Notes: generated by a model not told the origin, from the sequence alone. 64,000 nt of DNA from Metabacillus indicus LMG 22858 (GCF_000708755.2 NZ_JGVU02000002.1:248001-312000), one strand, 5' to 3'. Positions 35,848 to 45,493 are shown, counted from the stretch's first letter. Made by a program: numbers and translations.

Positions 35848-35849
35848 TC

Positions 35850-36497
35850 ATGATTAAAATTGCACCTTCCATCCTTTCAGCAGACTTTTCAAAGCTTGGA
35901 GCGGAAATAGAGGATGTTGAAAGAGGCGGAGCTGATTATATTCATGTTGATGTGATGGATGGACATTTTGTCCCGAATATCACGATCGGTCCGCTGATTG
36001 TGGACGCGATCAGACCTGTGACAAAGCTTCCGCTGGATGTGCATTTGATGATTGAAAATCCGGATGCATACATCCCGGCATTTGCAAAAGCGGGTGCTGA
36101 CATTATTTCTGTTCACGCTGAAGCATGCCCTCACCTGCACCGTACGATCCAGCTGATTAAATCAGAAGGCGTAAAAGCAGGTGTTGTGCTGAATCCTCAT
36201 ACCCCTGCTGATATAATCAGGCATGTGATTGATGAAGTGGATCTTGTCCTGCTGATGACGGTGAATCCGGGCTTCGGCGGGCAGTCTTTTATCCATGCTG
36301 TTCTTCCGAAAATAAGAGAAGTGGCTGACATGGTTAAAGAACGGGGTCTTCAAACAGAAATCGAAGTAGACGGAGGAGTAAACGCCGAAACAGCAAGATT
36401 GTGCATTGAAGCAGGAGCAAACGTCCTGGTTGCCGGCTCTGCTGTTTATAACAAGAGTGACCGCAAACAGGCTATTGATCAAATAAGAAACGCATAA
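35850..36497 (+). CDS. rpe: Ribulose-phosphate 3-epimerase
   Basis: Interconverts ribulose 5-phosphate and xylulose 5-phosphate in the pentose phosphate pathway. The 215-residue TIM-barrel has [50 protein letters not shown] and EVDGGVN, with the metal-binding His/Asp residues at their usual strand ends. Starts two bases after rsgA; ends at a terminator. Confidence 0.97.
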   Translation: MIKIAPSILSADFSKLGAEIEDVERGGADYIHVDVMDGHFVPNITIGPLIVDAIRPVTKLPLDVHLMIENPDAYIPAFAKAGADIISVHAEACPHLHRTIQLIKSEGVKAGVVLNPHTPADIIRHVIDEVDLVLLMTVNPGFGGQSFIHAVLPKIREVADMVKERGLQTEIEVDGGVNAETARLCIEAGANVLVAGSAVYNKSDRKQAIDQIRNA

Positions 36498-36526
36498 GAA
36501 CCGCCAAGAGCGGTTCTCTTTTTTTA
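36497..36526 (+). terminator. Terminator after rpe
   Basis: AGAACCGC pairs with GCGGTTCT (8 bp, 4-5-nt loop), followed by CTTTTTTT. It closes the long coaBC-to-rpe gene series. Confidence 0.88.
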
Positions 36527-36569
36527 GATTTAAACCATAACATTATTATGTAAACAGGAGTGGTTAGCA

Positions 36570-37208
36570 GTGAAGATTCACATCGTCGCAGGAGGTCCTG
36601 AAACGTATATTCCATCATTGAAGGATTATCAAACGGAAGATGCCGTCTGGATTGGCGTTGACAGGGGAGTGATTTATCTGCAGCAGGCGGGCATTATACC
36701 TGACAGGGCGTTTGGAGACTTTGATTCTGTGACAGAAAAAGAGCTTAACACGCTGAACAGTTCAGCTGTGCATCTTGATCTTTTTCCTGCGGAAAAGGAC
36801 CAGACAGACACGGAGATTGCCCTGGAATGGGCGGTGAAAATGAACCCTGAAGCCATCATCCTCTTCGGTTCAACAGGCGGCAGGCTTGATCACTTCCTTG
36901 CAAACACACAGCTTCTGGCACGTTATCCGGAAACGAAAATTGAAATCATTGACCGGAAAAATCAGCTTTCTGTTTTCCTCCCCGGCACCCGCAGCGTGCA
37001 TTCTGACAGCAGATTTCCGTATATCTCGTTTCTGCCCGTGAGCCCGGAAGTAAGGGATATTACACTTGAGGGATTTAAATATCCGCTTTCAGGCTGTCAT
37101 ATAAAGCTTGGATCGACACTTTGTATTAGTAATGAACTTATTCGTCCATCCGGTACTTTTTCATTCAGCAGCGGCATATTAATGATGGTAAGAAGTACTG
37201 ATGAATAA
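36570..37208 (+). CDS. thiN: Thiamine pyrophosphokinase
   Basis: Transfers pyrophosphate from ATP to thiamine to make the cofactor TPP. The 212-residue protein has the TPK catalytic region GVDRGVIYL, AFGDFDSVTEKEL, FPAEKDQTDTEIALEWA and GSTGGRLDHFLAN, then a C-terminal beta domain with the thiamine-site SGCHIKLGSTLCISNEL. The start is GTG 36570, preceded by CAGGAGTGG. It is a single gene between the rpe terminator and spoVM. Confidence 0.94.
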   Translation: MKIHIVAGGPETYIPSLKDYQTEDAVWIGVDRGVIYLQQAGIIPDRAFGDFDSVTEKELNTLNSSAVHLDLFPAEKDQTDTEIALEWAVKMNPEAIILFGSTGGRLDHFLANTQLLARYPETKIEIIDRKNQLSVFLPGTRSVHSDSRFPYISFLPVSPEVRDITLEGFKYPLSGCHIKLGSTLCISNELIRPSGTFSFSSGILMMVRSTDE

Positions 37209-37311
37209 CTTCAAACATGAAGGTTAACCACATAACCTGGGCATAACCGGTTTCTTACATGATGGGCTTCGCCCCAGCAGCAAACTGAACGAATGGCTGA
37301 GGAGGGAAAGT

Positions 37312-37392
37312 ATGAAATTTTATACAATCAAGTTACCGAAGTTTTTAGGTGGCATTATCAGGGCAATGCTTGGGTCGATGAAGAAGGATTAA
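37312..37392 (+). CDS. spoVM: SpoVM, amphipathic coat-basement peptide
   Basis: A 26-residue peptide, MKFYTIKLPKFLGGIIRAML followed by GSMKKD, nearly identical to B. subtilis SpoVM. It forms an amphipathic helix that recognises the positive curvature of the outer forespore membrane and recruits the coat ATPase SpoIVA. The proline at position 9, important for membrane sensing in the known protein, is present. GAGGAGGGAAAG precedes the ATG at 37312. It marks the organism as an endospore former. A mother-cell (sigma-E) promoter is expected in 37209-37290 but I could not assign it. Confidence 0.96.
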   Translation: MKFYTIKLPKFLGGIIRAMLGSMKKD

Positions 37393-37422
37393 TGAAAAGC
37401 GGATATGAGGTTTTGAAACTAT

Positions 37423-37455
37423 AAAAAAAGCACCGCCATAGCGGTGCTTTTTTTA
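37423..37455. terminator. Bidirectional terminator between spoVM and rpmB
   Basis: GCACCGC (37430-37436) pairs with GCGGTGC (37441-37447) over a CATA loop, with seven A before and a seven-base T run after, so it can work in both directions. Confidence 0.92.
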
Positions 37456-37492
37456 TATGTTCCCTTATGGGAATCAAAAGCAGAACTTTTGA

Positions 37493-37681
37493 TTATACAC
37501 GCTCAACTTTACCGGACTTCAAAGCGCGAGCAGATACATATACGCGTTTTGGTTTGCCGTCTACTAAGATGCGTACTTTTTGAAGGTTAGCACCCCAAGT
37601 ACGTTTTGAAGCGTTCATTGCGTGAGAACGTGAGTTTCCAGAACGTGTTTTTCTACCAGTGATTACGCATTTACGTGCCAT
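37493..37681 (-). CDS. rpmB: 50S ribosomal protein L28
   Basis: The 62-residue protein begins [20 protein letters not shown] and continues with the conserved [16 protein letters not shown] core. Only one cysteine remains, so this is the zinc-free form. On the minus strand, TTAGGAGGGAATACG precedes the ATG at 37681. It is transcribed against its neighbours, as in B. subtilis. Confidence 0.97.
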   Translation of the reverse strand: MARKCVITGRKTRSGNSRSHAMNASKRTWGANLQKVRILVDGKPKRVYVSARALKSGKVERV

Positions 37682-37755
37682 CGTATTCCCTCCTAACTGC
37701 AAAAAACCTTACCAATTCAAACATTAATAGTCTTGTTTGTCATGAGATACTTTAA

Positions 37756-37784
37756 TAATTTATCACAACTCCTTTCTGAATGCA
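37756..37784 (-). promoter_or_regulatory. Candidate sigma-A promoter of rpmB
   Basis: On the minus strand TTGCAT, a 17-bp spacer, then TAAATT, about 75 bp before the rpmB start codon. Both hexamers depart from consensus, so the call is moderate. Confidence 0.5.
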
Positions 37785-37817
37785 ATAGTTCTTGCTTTTG
37801 CTTTCAAGAATTTTTCC

Positions 37818-37849
37818 TTGACATACATGAATATTTCATGCTGAATAAT
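37818..37849 (+). promoter_or_regulatory. TTGACA element with dyad-filled long spacer before the Asp23-family gene
   Basis: A perfect -35 TTGACA (37818-37823) is followed by the dyad CATGAATATTTCATG (37826-37840) and AATAAT (37844-37849). The -35 to -10 distance would be 20 bp, too long for ordinary sigma-A promoters but typical of MerR-type regulated ones. Whether this promoter serves the gene at 37961 is inferred. Confidence 0.45.
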
Positions 37850-37960
37850 ACTATAGGGTAAGAGGTCCTTAAAGCTGTGCCGCAGAATAACTTTTAAAAA
37901 TCGCCTGTATATAGTAAAATAGCTTTAGCCTATGCGAACAATTCCAAAGGGGGAACCATC

Positions 37961-38323
37961 ATGTCCATCGAGATGAAAACAAAGTACGGACACATTGACA
38001 TATCCAATGAAGTCATTGCAACGGTTGCTGGCGGTGCAGCCATTGACTGTTATGGCATTGTCGGAATGGCATCCAAAAACCAGATCAAAGACGGCATCAC
38101 TGAAATTCTTAGAAAAGAAAACTTCAGCCGGGGCGTTATTGTCCGCCAGGAAGAAGATCACATCAACATTGATATGTACATTATCGTCAGCTACGGAACG
38201 AAAATCTCTGAAGTGGCACATAATGTTCAAACGAAAGTGAAGTACACACTGGATAAAACAGTCGGACTAGCTGTTGATTCAGTCAATATTTTTGTTCAGA
38301 GTGTTCGTGTAACGAACCCGTAG
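37961..38323 (+). CDS. yloU: Asp23/Gls24-family (DUF322) protein
   Basis: A 120-residue member of the Asp23 family, SIEMKTKYGHIDISNEVIAT, with the internal AAIDCYGIVGMASKNQIKDG and a C-terminal VNIFVQSVRV. Staphylococcal Asp23 is a membrane-anchored envelope-stress protein; the function of the Bacillus YloU type is poorly known. It lies 17 bp before the fakA-like gene and is probably translated with it. AAAGGGGGAACC precedes the ATG. Confidence 0.92.
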   Translation: MSIEMKTKYGHIDISNEVIATVAGGAAIDCYGIVGMASKNQIKDGITEILRKENFSRGVIVRQEEDHINIDMYIIVSYGTKISEVAHNVQTKVKYTLDKTVGLAVDSVNIFVQSVRVTNP

Positions 38324-38340
38324 TAAGGAGGAAAAAGTCC

Positions 38341-40008
38341 GTGTCAATTACAACTTTAGATGGAAAACGTTTTGCGGAAATGATCTTGCAGGGGGCAGGC
38401 CACCTGTCAAACAATGCAGATTATGTAGATGCGCTGAACGTTTTTCCGGTTCCGGACGGAGATACCGGGACGAATATGAACCTTTCCATGACATCTGGAG
38501 CGAAAGAGGTTCAAAATCATGTATCTGAGCATATCGGCAAAGTCGGTCAGGCACTGTCAAAAGGCCTGCTTATGGGAGCCCGCGGAAATTCCGGGGTTAT
38601 TCTTTCCCAGCTGTTCAGAGGATTCTCAAAAGCAATTGAATCAAAAAGCACGATTTCTGCAGCTGAATTTGCAGCTGCTCTTCAAGCTGGCGTCAACACA
38701 GCTTATAAAGCGGTCATGAAGCCCGTTGAAGGAACAATTTTAACTGTAGCAAAAGATTCAGCCAAAAAAGCTGTTGATACAATAGAGGCAAAGCCGGAGA
38801 TCAGCATCGATCAATTGATGGAAGCTGTATTTGCGGAATCTAAGGCATCACTGAAAAGAACCCCTGACCTGCTTCCTGTCCTAAAAGAGGTAGGAGTTGT
38901 CGACAGTGGCGGACAAGGTCTTGTGTTTGTTTATGAAGGATTTCTTGCCGTATTAAAAGGTGAGAAAGTGTCTTCTGCCAAAGTTGCAGCGTCCATGACG
39001 GACCTTGTGAGCGCAGAGCACCACAAAAGCGTTGCATCCCACATCAATACAGAAGATATTGAATTTGGATACTGCACGGAATTTATGGTGCGCTTTGAGG
39101 ATGATAAAGAGCCATTCAAAGAAGATGCGTTCAGACAGGATCTGAGTGAACATGGTGATTCCCTTCTGGTAATTGCAGATGATGAAATTGTAAAAGTACA
39201 TATTCACGCAGAGTATCCTGGAAAAGTTCTGACATATGCACAGACCTACGGCAGCCTGATCAATATGAAGATTGAGAATATGCGCCAGCAGCATACTAGT
39301 CTGCTTGACAGCGGGGATGCACCATCAAAGCCTGCTGAAAAGAAAGAAAAACAGCCTTACGGTATTGTGACTGTCACAATGGGCAAAGGAATTGCCGAGC
39401 TGTTCCGCAGCATCGGATCACACTCTGTCATTGAAGGCGGACAGACGATGAACCCGAGCACAGAGGACATTGTCCAGGCCATTAAAGATGTGAATGCTGA
39501 AACAGTGATCATTCTGCCGAATAACTCCAATATCGTGATGGCTGCACAGCAGGCTGCGTCTGTTGTGGATGATAACGTCATCGTGATTCCGTCTAAAACC
39601 GTTCCTCAGGGAATGGCAGCACTGCTTGCCTTTAACCCGTCAGCAGCAGCTGAGGAGAATGAAGAAGTCATGAAAGAAGCGCTTGGAACGGTTAAGACAG
39701 GTCAGATCACGTACGCAGTCCGCGATACGAATATTGACGGCCTTGATATTGAAAAGGGCGATTTCATGGGTATTGCAAACGGCAAGATTGTGACAAAAGA
39801 CCGTAATCAGCTGGCATCTGCCAAAAAACTTCTTGATTCCATGATGACAGAAGACGACGAAATATTGACTGTCCTTCAGGGCGTTGATGCAGCCGATGAT
39901 GAAATGCAGGAACTTGTTTCCTATATCGAAAGTAAATTTGAAGATGTGGAAGTAGAAGTCCATAAAGGGGAGCAGCCTCTTTATTCCTACATTTTTTCAA
40001 TCGAATAA
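38341..40008 (+). CDS. fakA: DAK-like fatty acid kinase subunit FakA homologue (YloV)
   Basis: In Staphylococcus FakA phosphorylates fatty acids bound to FakB, feeding phospholipid synthesis through PlsX/PlsY. The 555-residue protein has an N-terminal DhaL-type ATP-binding domain (NVFPVPDGDTGTNMNLS, with the Asp residues that hold Mg-ATP, and LLMGARGNSGVILSQ), a middle linking domain and a C-terminal degV-like domain. GTG 38341 follows AAGGAGGAAAAAG. B. subtilis calls it yloV. The link to lipid metabolism fits the nearby fapR-plsX operon. No FakB (DegV) gene is in the window. Confidence 0.9.
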   Translation: MSITTLDGKRFAEMILQGAGHLSNNADYVDALNVFPVPDGDTGTNMNLSMTSGAKEVQNHVSEHIGKVGQALSKGLLMGARGNSGVILSQLFRGFSKAIESKSTISAAEFAAALQAGVNTAYKAVMKPVEGTILTVAKDSAKKAVDTIEAKPEISIDQLMEAVFAESKASLKRTPDLLPVLKEVGVVDSGGQGLVFVYEGFLAVLKGEKVSSAKVAASMTDLVSAEHHKSVASHINTEDIEFGYCTEFMVRFEDDKEPFKEDAFRQDLSEHGDSLLVIADDEIVKVHIHAEYPGKVLTYAQTYGSLINMKIENMRQQHTSLLDSGDAPSKPAEKKEKQPYGIVTVTMGKGIAELFRSIGSHSVIEGGQTMNPSTEDIVQAIKDVNAETVIILPNNSNIVMAAQQAASVVDDNVIVIPSKTVPQGMAALLAFNPSAAAEENEEVMKEALGTVKTGQITYAVRDTNIDGLDIEKGDFMGIANGKIVTKDRNQLASAKKLLDSMMTEDDEILTVLQGVDAADDEMQELVSYIESKFEDVEVEVHKGEQPLYSYIFSIE

Positions 40009-40016
40009 GCAGGAAA

Positions 40017-40046
40017 GAATAGAAGGGCGATCCCCTTCTATTTCTT
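40017..40046 (+). terminator. Probable terminator after fakA
   Basis: GAATAGAAGGG pairs with CCCTTCTATTTC over a short loop; the T tract is broken (TTTCTT), so the call is moderate. It separates fakA from sdaAB. Confidence 0.65.
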
Positions 40047-40173
40047 ATGTCCAAATTCGGGTTGCAATTTTGGTGATGATTCCGTTTTCTTAAGCTGTGT
40101 TTATCTGATAAACTATGAAGGAAACACACAGCAAGCATGAGACAACAGGCTATGCATGTTCAGGGGGGAGCAT

Positions 40174-40836
40174 ATGAAATACAGAAGTGTTTTTGATATA
40201 ATCGGACCGATTATGATTGGTCCTTCAAGTTCCCATACAGCAGGGGCTGCAAGAATCGGGAGAGTAGCAAGAAGCTTATTTGGAAGAGAACCTAAATGGG
40301 CAGCCATTTCATTCTATGGGTCATTTGCAAAAACCTATAAGGGCCATGGAACGGATGTAGCCATCATCGGCGGCCTGCTTGATTTTGACACATTTGATGA
40401 GCGGATTAAAACGTCGCTTGACATTGCATCTGATAAAGGGATGAAAGTGACATTTACCGAAGAAGAAGCGATTACAGATCATCCAAATACAGCCCGTGTG
40501 ATTATTGGAGATGACCACGGCCAGCTTGAGCTTGTCGGCATTTCCATCGGCGGAGGGAAGATTGAAATTACAGAGCTGAACGGTTTTGAGCTGAAGCTCT
40601 CAGGCAACCATCCTGCCATTCTTGTGGTTCATAATGACCGTTTTGGTGCGATTGCAGCTGTAGCGAATGTGCTTGCAAAATACGCGATTAATATCGGACA
40701 TATGAATGTTGCCCGCAAGGAAAAAGGGAAGCTTGCGCTAATGACCATTGAAGTTGACCAGAATATTGACAAATCAGTGCTTGATGAGCTGAAAACACTG
40801 CCGAATATTCTTCAGGTGACAAAAATAGCAGATTAA
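40174..40836 (+). CDS. sdaAB: L-serine dehydratase, beta subunit (iron-sulfur type)
   Basis: With SdaAA converts L-serine to pyruvate and ammonia. The 220-residue subunit starts MKYRSVFDIIGPIMIGPSSS and has a C-terminal ACT domain (about 148-220: PAILVVHNDRFGAIAAVANVLA). ATG 40174 follows GGGGGGAGC (40163-40171). An in-frame ATG at 40156 is rejected because it lacks this site and the homologous N-terminus. A TGATAAACT extended -10-like motif lies at 40106-40114 without a clear -35. Confidence 0.95.
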   Translation: MKYRSVFDIIGPIMIGPSSSHTAGAARIGRVARSLFGREPKWAAISFYGSFAKTYKGHGTDVAIIGGLLDFDTFDERIKTSLDIASDKGMKVTFTEEEAITDHPNTARVIIGDDHGQLELVGISIGGGKIEITELNGFELKLSGNHPAILVVHNDRFGAIAAVANVLAKYAINIGHMNVARKEKGKLALMTIEVDQNIDKSVLDELKTLPNILQVTKIAD

Positions 40837-40861
40837 CCGTGATGCGATTGGGGGTAAAAAA

Positions 40862-41749
40862 ATGTTTCGCAATGTAGCAGAACTAGTCGAACTTGCAGAA
40901 AGCAAAGGCGTTAAAATAGCGGAAATTATGATTCAGCAGGAAATGGAGATGACCGGAAGATCCCGGGAGCAGATCCTTCAAATGATGGACCAGAACTTGA
41001 CGGTCATGGAACAGGCGGTTGAAAAGGGGCTCGCAGGAGTCAAATCCCATTCAGGACTTACGGGCGGCGATGCTGTTCTAATGAAGGCATACATCGAGAA
41101 AGGAAATTTTCTCTCAGGGGAATACATTCTTGATGCTGTCAGCAAGGCGGTCGCAACGAACGAGGTCAATGCAGCAATGGGAACGATATGCGCCACGCCT
41201 ACAGCAGGATCTGCCGGTGTTGTTCCGGGGACTCTTTTTGCTGTAAAAAATAAATTAAACCCGAGCAGGCAGGAAATGATTGAATTCCTGTTTACATCAG
41301 GTGCTTTTGGATTCGTTGTGGCAAACAATGCATCCATTTCAGGTGCAGCAGGAGGATGCCAGGCAGAGGTTGGCTCAGCTTCAGGCATGGCCGCTGCTGC
41401 GATAACTGAGCTCGCCGGAGGGACTCCAAGCCAGGCTGCAGAAGCAATGGCTATTACCCTCAAAAATATGCTCGGGCTTGTGTGTGATCCTGTTGCGGGA
41501 CTGGTTGAAGTCCCTTGCGTAAAACGAAATGCAATGGGTGCTGCCAATGCCATGATTGCCGCCGATATGGCGCTTGCAGGCATTACAAGCCGTATACCTT
41601 GCGATGAAGTCATCGACGCGATGTTCAGAATCGGACAATCCATGCCGACAGCTCTTAAAGAAACTGCACAGGGAGGTCTTGCCGCTACGCCGACAGGACG
41701 GGAGCTTGAAGCAAAAATCTTTGGGATATCACTTGATGAACGCAGTTAA
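40862..41749 (+). CDS. sdaAA: L-serine dehydratase, alpha subunit (iron-sulfur type)
   Basis: Catalytic partner of SdaAB that holds an oxygen-sensitive 4Fe-4S cluster. The 295-residue protein has MGTICATPTAGSAGV, ISGAAGGCQAEVGSA and GLVCDPVAGLVEVPCVKRN, which supply the cluster cysteines. The two-subunit arrangement is the Gram-positive form; in E. coli the parts are fused. The 3' end overlaps the recG start. Confidence 0.95.
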   Translation: MFRNVAELVELAESKGVKIAEIMIQQEMEMTGRSREQILQMMDQNLTVMEQAVEKGLAGVKSHSGLTGGDAVLMKAYIEKGNFLSGEYILDAVSKAVATNEVNAAMGTICATPTAGSAGVVPGTLFAVKNKLNPSRQEMIEFLFTSGAFGFVVANNASISGAAGGCQAEVGSASGMAAAAITELAGGTPSQAAEAMAITLKNMLGLVCDPVAGLVEVPCVKRNAMGAANAMIAADMALAGITSRIPCDEVIDAMFRIGQSMPTALKETAQGGLAATPTGRELEAKIFGISLDERS

Positions 41750-43790
41750 TCCGCTGCTGCAGCCTGTCAGTGCAGTCAAAGGAGTAGGTCCTGAATCTGC
41801 AGAGGTTCTGGGCAGCATGGGCATTCTGACGGTCATGGATCTAATTGAATATTTGCCATATCGTTATGAAGATTATCGCCTGAAAGACTTAGCGGACGTA
41901 CAGCATGATGAGCGGGTGACAGTCGAAGGGAAGGTTCACAGCGAACCTTCTCTTGCCTTTTTCAGCAAAAAGAAATCACGGCTTACTGTAAGAATTCTAG
42001 TCGGAAATTACCTGATCAGCGCTGTCTTTTTTAACCAGCCTTATTATAAAAAGAAGCTTGAACTCGGTTCTGTCGTCACGGTTACAGGAAAATGGGACAA
42101 ACACCGCCAGACGATTACGGCCAACCAAATCGTCTTTGGCCCTCATGCAAAAGAACATGAGATCGAGCCGGTTTACTCCGTGAAAGAAAATATAACGGTA
42201 AAAACCATGAGGAAACTGATTAATCACGCCCTCACCCAATACGGCCCGGAGATTCGCAATGTCATTCCTGAACAGCTGATGGAGGCATACAGGCTTCCCG
42301 CAAAAAAAGAAGCCATCCTGACCATGCATCACCCTCTTAAACATGAAGATCTGAAACATGCAAGGCGGTATTTTGTGTATGAAGAGTTTCTCTTGTTTCA
42401 GCTGAAAATGCAGGCTCTGAGAAAATTTCAGCGTGAACAGTCAAAGGGAGTTTCCCACGAAATTCACAGGGAAAGACTGGAAGAATTTATCGGGTCTCTT
42501 CCGTTTCCTTTGACGAATGCACAGGAGCGGGTAATCGGCGAAATTCTGACGGATATGAAATCTGCTTACAGAATGAACCGTCTTCTCCAGGGAGATGTAG
42601 GTTCAGGCAAAACCGTCGTTGCGGCGATTGCGATGTATGCTGCCTATTTATCCGGCTATCAGGCAGCCCTCATGGTTCCGACCGAGATTCTTGCCGAACA
42701 GCATGCCGAATCATTAACCGCGATTTTTGCAGGCTTCCCCGTTACGGCAGCCCTTCTTACAAGCTCTGTAAAAGGTAAAAAAAGACGGGAATTGCTTGCA
42801 CGGGTGGAGTCAGGAGAAATACAGTTTCTTGTAGGTACGCACGCTCTGATCCAGGAGGATGTTCACTTTTCAAAGCTTGGTCTTGTGATAACAGATGAAC
42901 AGCACCGGTTTGGGGTCGGCCAGCGGAAGGTGCTCCGCGAAAAAGGCGAAAATCCGGACGTGCTCTTTATGACGGCCACACCGATTCCAAGGACGCTGGC
43001 GATTACGGCCTTTGGCGAAATGGATGTATCTGTCATTGATGAACTTCCTGCAGGACGTAAAAAAATTGAAACTTACTGGGTCAAGCATGAGATGCTTGAC
43101 CGTATCCTTAAGTTTATTGATAAAGAGCTCATGGAAGGCAGGCAAGCTTATGTAATCTGTCCGCTTATTGAAGAATCGGATAAGCTTGATGTGCAGAATG
43201 CCATAGATGTCCATAGCACACTTGTACACTATTACGGAGACAGGTGGAAGCTAGGGCTTATGCACGGAAGACTTTCAAGTGCAGAAAAAGATGAAGTGAT
43301 GAGAGAATTCAGTGAGAATGCGGTTCAAATTCTCGTCTCCACAACAGTAGTTGAAGTTGGCGTAAACGTGCCAAATGCAACCGTGATGGTCATTTATGAT
43401 GCAGAACGTTTTGGCCTGTCCCAGCTTCACCAGCTGAGAGGCCGGGTTGGCCGCGGAAGCGCCCAGTCCTATTGCATCCTGCTAGCAGATCCGAAATCTG
43501 AAACCGGCAAAGAAAGAATGCGGGTCATGACAGAAACAGCGGACGGCTTTGAACTGTCTGAAAAGGACCTTGAACTGAGAGGCCCCGGCGACTTTTTCGG
43601 AAGAAAACAAAGCGGAATGCCGGAATTTAAAGTGGCGGACATGGTCCATGATTACAGGGCTTTAGAAACGGCGAGAAACGATGCGGCTAAGCTTGTGCAG
43701 TCAGAAGCCTTCTGGAAATCTGATGACTACAGGGAGCTTCGTGACTATGTATACGCATCAGGCATCATAAGCGGCGGAAAATTAGATTAA
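41736..43790 (+). CDS. recG: ATP-dependent DNA helicase RecG
   Basis: Remodels stalled forks and branched recombination intermediates. The 684-residue protein has an N-terminal wedge/OB domain ([18 protein letters not shown]), Walker A GDVGSGKT (286-293), DEQH box (from 387), ATPIPRT, and the C-terminal TRG motif region (QLRGRVGRG). ATG 41736 lies in the end of sdaAA and has only a weak ribosome site, so translation is probably coupled. Length equals the Bacillus family norm. Confidence 0.95.
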   Translation: MNAVNPLLQPVSAVKGVGPESAEVLGSMGILTVMDLIEYLPYRYEDYRLKDLADVQHDERVTVEGKVHSEPSLAFFSKKKSRLTVRILVGNYLISAVFFNQPYYKKKLELGSVVTVTGKWDKHRQTITANQIVFGPHAKEHEIEPVYSVKENITVKTMRKLINHALTQYGPEIRNVIPEQLMEAYRLPAKKEAILTMHHPLKHEDLKHARRYFVYEEFLLFQLKMQALRKFQREQSKGVSHEIHRERLEEFIGSLPFPLTNAQERVIGEILTDMKSAYRMNRLLQGDVGSGKTVVAAIAMYAAYLSGYQAALMVPTEILAEQHAESLTAIFAGFPVTAALLTSSVKGKKRRELLARVESGEIQFLVGTHALIQEDVHFSKLGLVITDEQHRFGVGQRKVLREKGENPDVLFMTATPIPRTLAITAFGEMDVSVIDELPAGRKKIETYWVKHEMLDRILKFIDKELMEGRQAYVICPLIEESDKLDVQNAIDVHSTLVHYYGDRWKLGLMHGRLSSAEKDEVMREFSENAVQILVSTTVVEVGVNVPNATVMVIYDAERFGLSQLHQLRGRVGRGSAQSYCILLADPKSETGKERMRVMTETADGFELSEKDLELRGPGDFFGRKQSGMPEFKVADMVHDYRALETARNDAAKLVQSEAFWKSDDYRELRDYVYASGIISGGKLD

Positions 43791-43805
43791 GAGATTTTGA
43801 GACAG

Positions 43806-43843
43806 AAGCAGATTGCAATCAGTCCTTGCAATCTGCTTTATTT
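43806..43843 (+). terminator. Terminator after recG
   Basis: AAGCAGATTGCAA (43806-43818) pairs perfectly with TTGCAATCTGCTT (43826-43838), then TATTTG. Its right arm also holds the TTGCAA -35 of the next promoter. Confidence 0.85.
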
Positions 43844-43875
43844 GCTTATATACTACTATTAGTACCTAGTCTTAA
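43826..43875 (+). promoter_or_regulatory. fapR promoter and FapR operator
   Basis: TTGCAA (43826-43831), 17-bp spacer, TATACT (43849-43854), with the operator TTAGTACCTAGTCTTAA at 43859-43875, covering the expected start site. This closely matches the conserved 17-bp FapR box. FapR bound here blocks its own operon; malonyl-CoA releases it, so lipid synthesis follows precursor supply. Confidence 0.92.
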
Positions 43876-43897
43876 GAGTGCGGACGGTGTTAGTGCA

Positions 43898-44497
43898 ATG
43901 AGAAAATCCAAAAAAGAACGGCAGTCTCTGCTGAAGCAGACAATAAATGACACACCCTTTATTACCGACGAGGAACTGGCTGATAAATTCCAGGTCAGTA
44001 TCCAGACGGTCAGGCTTGACCGCCTTGAACTCTCCATTCCTGAGCTAAGAGAACGGATAAAGCATGTGGCAGTAAAGCAGCTCGATGATGAAGTGAAATC
44101 TCTGCCCTTAGAAGAAGTGATCGGGGAGATTATTGATCTAGAGCTTGATTCTTCTGCGATATCGATTTTCGAAGTGAAAAAAGAGCATGTTTTCAGCCGC
44201 AATCAGATTGCCCGCGGGCATCACTTATTCGCCCAGGCCAATTCGCTTGCAGTGGCGGTCATTGATGACGAGCTTGCTCTTACAGCAAAGGCAAATATCC
44301 GTTTCACAAGGCAAGTAAAGGAAAAAGAAAGAGTTGTCGCAAAGGCAAAAGTCATCCATACAGATGAAGAAAAAGGCAGAACGACGGTAGAAGTCACAAG
44401 CTATGTAGGCAGTGAGCTTGTCTTTTCAGGAGAATTTGACATGTACCGTTCAAAAACAACAAAAAAGGCAGGTTTCAGCAATGAAGATCGCAATTGA
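43898..44497 (+). CDS. fapR: Malonyl-CoA-responsive lipid repressor FapR
   Basis: Global repressor of fatty-acid and phospholipid genes in Gram-positive bacteria. The 199-residue protein has an N-terminal DeoR-like helix-turn-helix ([20 protein letters not shown], about 22-41) and a C-terminal hotdog domain that binds malonyl-CoA ([19 protein letters not shown]). ATG 43898 matches the family start MRKSKKERQ; the ribosome site is weak. It is autoregulated through the operator at 43859-43875 and overlaps plsX by 17 bp. Confidence 0.97.
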   Translation: MRKSKKERQSLLKQTINDTPFITDEELADKFQVSIQTVRLDRLELSIPELRERIKHVAVKQLDDEVKSLPLEEVIGEIIDLELDSSAISIFEVKKEHVFSRNQIARGHHLFAQANSLAVAVIDDELALTAKANIRFTRQVKEKERVVAKAKVIHTDEEKGRTTVEVTSYVGSELVFSGEFDMYRSKTTKKAGFSNEDRN

Positions 44498-45473
44498 TGC
44501 AATGGGAGGAGACAACGCTCCTAAAGCAATCGTAGAAGGCGCAATGAAAGCTGTCACACTTTTCAGCGATATTGAAATAACACTTTACGGCAAAGAGCCT
44601 TTAATAAAAGAATATCTGACAAATCAAGAACGAATTTCGATCGTACATACAGATACGGTAATCGAAGCAACGGATGAGCCTGTAAGAGCCGTCCGCAGAA
44701 AGAAAGATGCCTCAATGGTGCTGATGGCGAACGCGGTCAAAGAAGGGGAGGCGGATGCATGCATTTCCGCCGGAAACACCGGCGCTCTAATGACTGCCGG
44801 GCTCTTCGTTGTAGGACGGATTGAGGGGATTGAAAGGCCTGCACTTGCTCCGACGCTGCCAACCATTGAAGGAAACGGGTTTTTAATGCTTGATGTCGGT
44901 GCCAACGCTGATGCCAAACCTGAGCAGCTTTTGCAATATGCCATGATGGGTTCCATTTATGCAAACAAAGTAAGAGGAATTGAAAAGCCGCGTGTCGGCC
45001 TGCTGAATGTCGGCACGGAAGAAAAGAAAGGAAATGAGTTAACGAAAGCAGCATACCAGCTGCTGAAAGGCTCAGATCTGCATTTCATCGGCAATGTGGA
45101 GGCAAGGGATTTGCTTGACGGCATCGCGGATGTTGTAGTCACAGACGGTTTCACCGGAAATGTTGCCCTTAAAACCATTGAGGGGACGGCACTTTCTGTG
45201 TTCAAAATGCTGAAAACAGCTCTGACAAGCAATCTTCAGTCAAAGCTTGCCGCAGCTGTTCTGAAACCAAAGCTTAAAGTCATTAAAGGGAAATTGGATT
45301 ATTCCGAATATGGCGGTGCGGGGCTGTTCGGTTTAAAAGCGCCGGTCATCAAAGCACACGGCTCATCAGATCCGAACGCCGTCTATAACGCCATCCGCCA
45401 GGCGCGGGAAATGGTCAGCAATGAAGTAACAGGCACGATTAGACGTTCAGTTGAGAAATCGGCCGATAACTAA
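44481..45473 (+). CDS. plsX: Phosphate acyltransferase PlsX
   Basis: Peripheral membrane enzyme that converts acyl-ACP to acyl-phosphate for glycerolipid synthesis by PlsY. The 330-residue protein starts [20 protein letters not shown] and has [25 protein letters not shown] and [14 protein letters not shown]. Second gene of the FapR operon; the ATG lies inside fapR. It is also the entry point for acyl-phosphate made by Fak kinases, linking it to the fakA-like gene upstream. Confidence 0.97.
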   Translation: MKIAIDAMGGDNAPKAIVEGAMKAVTLFSDIEITLYGKEPLIKEYLTNQERISIVHTDTVIEATDEPVRAVRRKKDASMVLMANAVKEGEADACISAGNTGALMTAGLFVVGRIEGIERPALAPTLPTIEGNGFLMLDVGANADAKPEQLLQYAMMGSIYANKVRGIEKPRVGLLNVGTEEKKGNELTKAAYQLLKGSDLHFIGNVEARDLLDGIADVVVTDGFTGNVALKTIEGTALSVFKMLKTALTSNLQSKLAAAVLKPKLKVIKGKLDYSEYGGAGLFGLKAPVIKAHGSSDPNAVYNAIRQAREMVSNEVTGTIRRSVEKSADN

Positions 45474-45493
45474 ATGCATGAGGGGAGATTATC

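Noticed and set aside
40978-41643. 221-codon minus-strand frame opposite sdaAA
   Set aside because: Lies wholly antisense to the conserved sdaAA gene; low-complexity Ala/Ser/Pro composition typical of a shadow frame.
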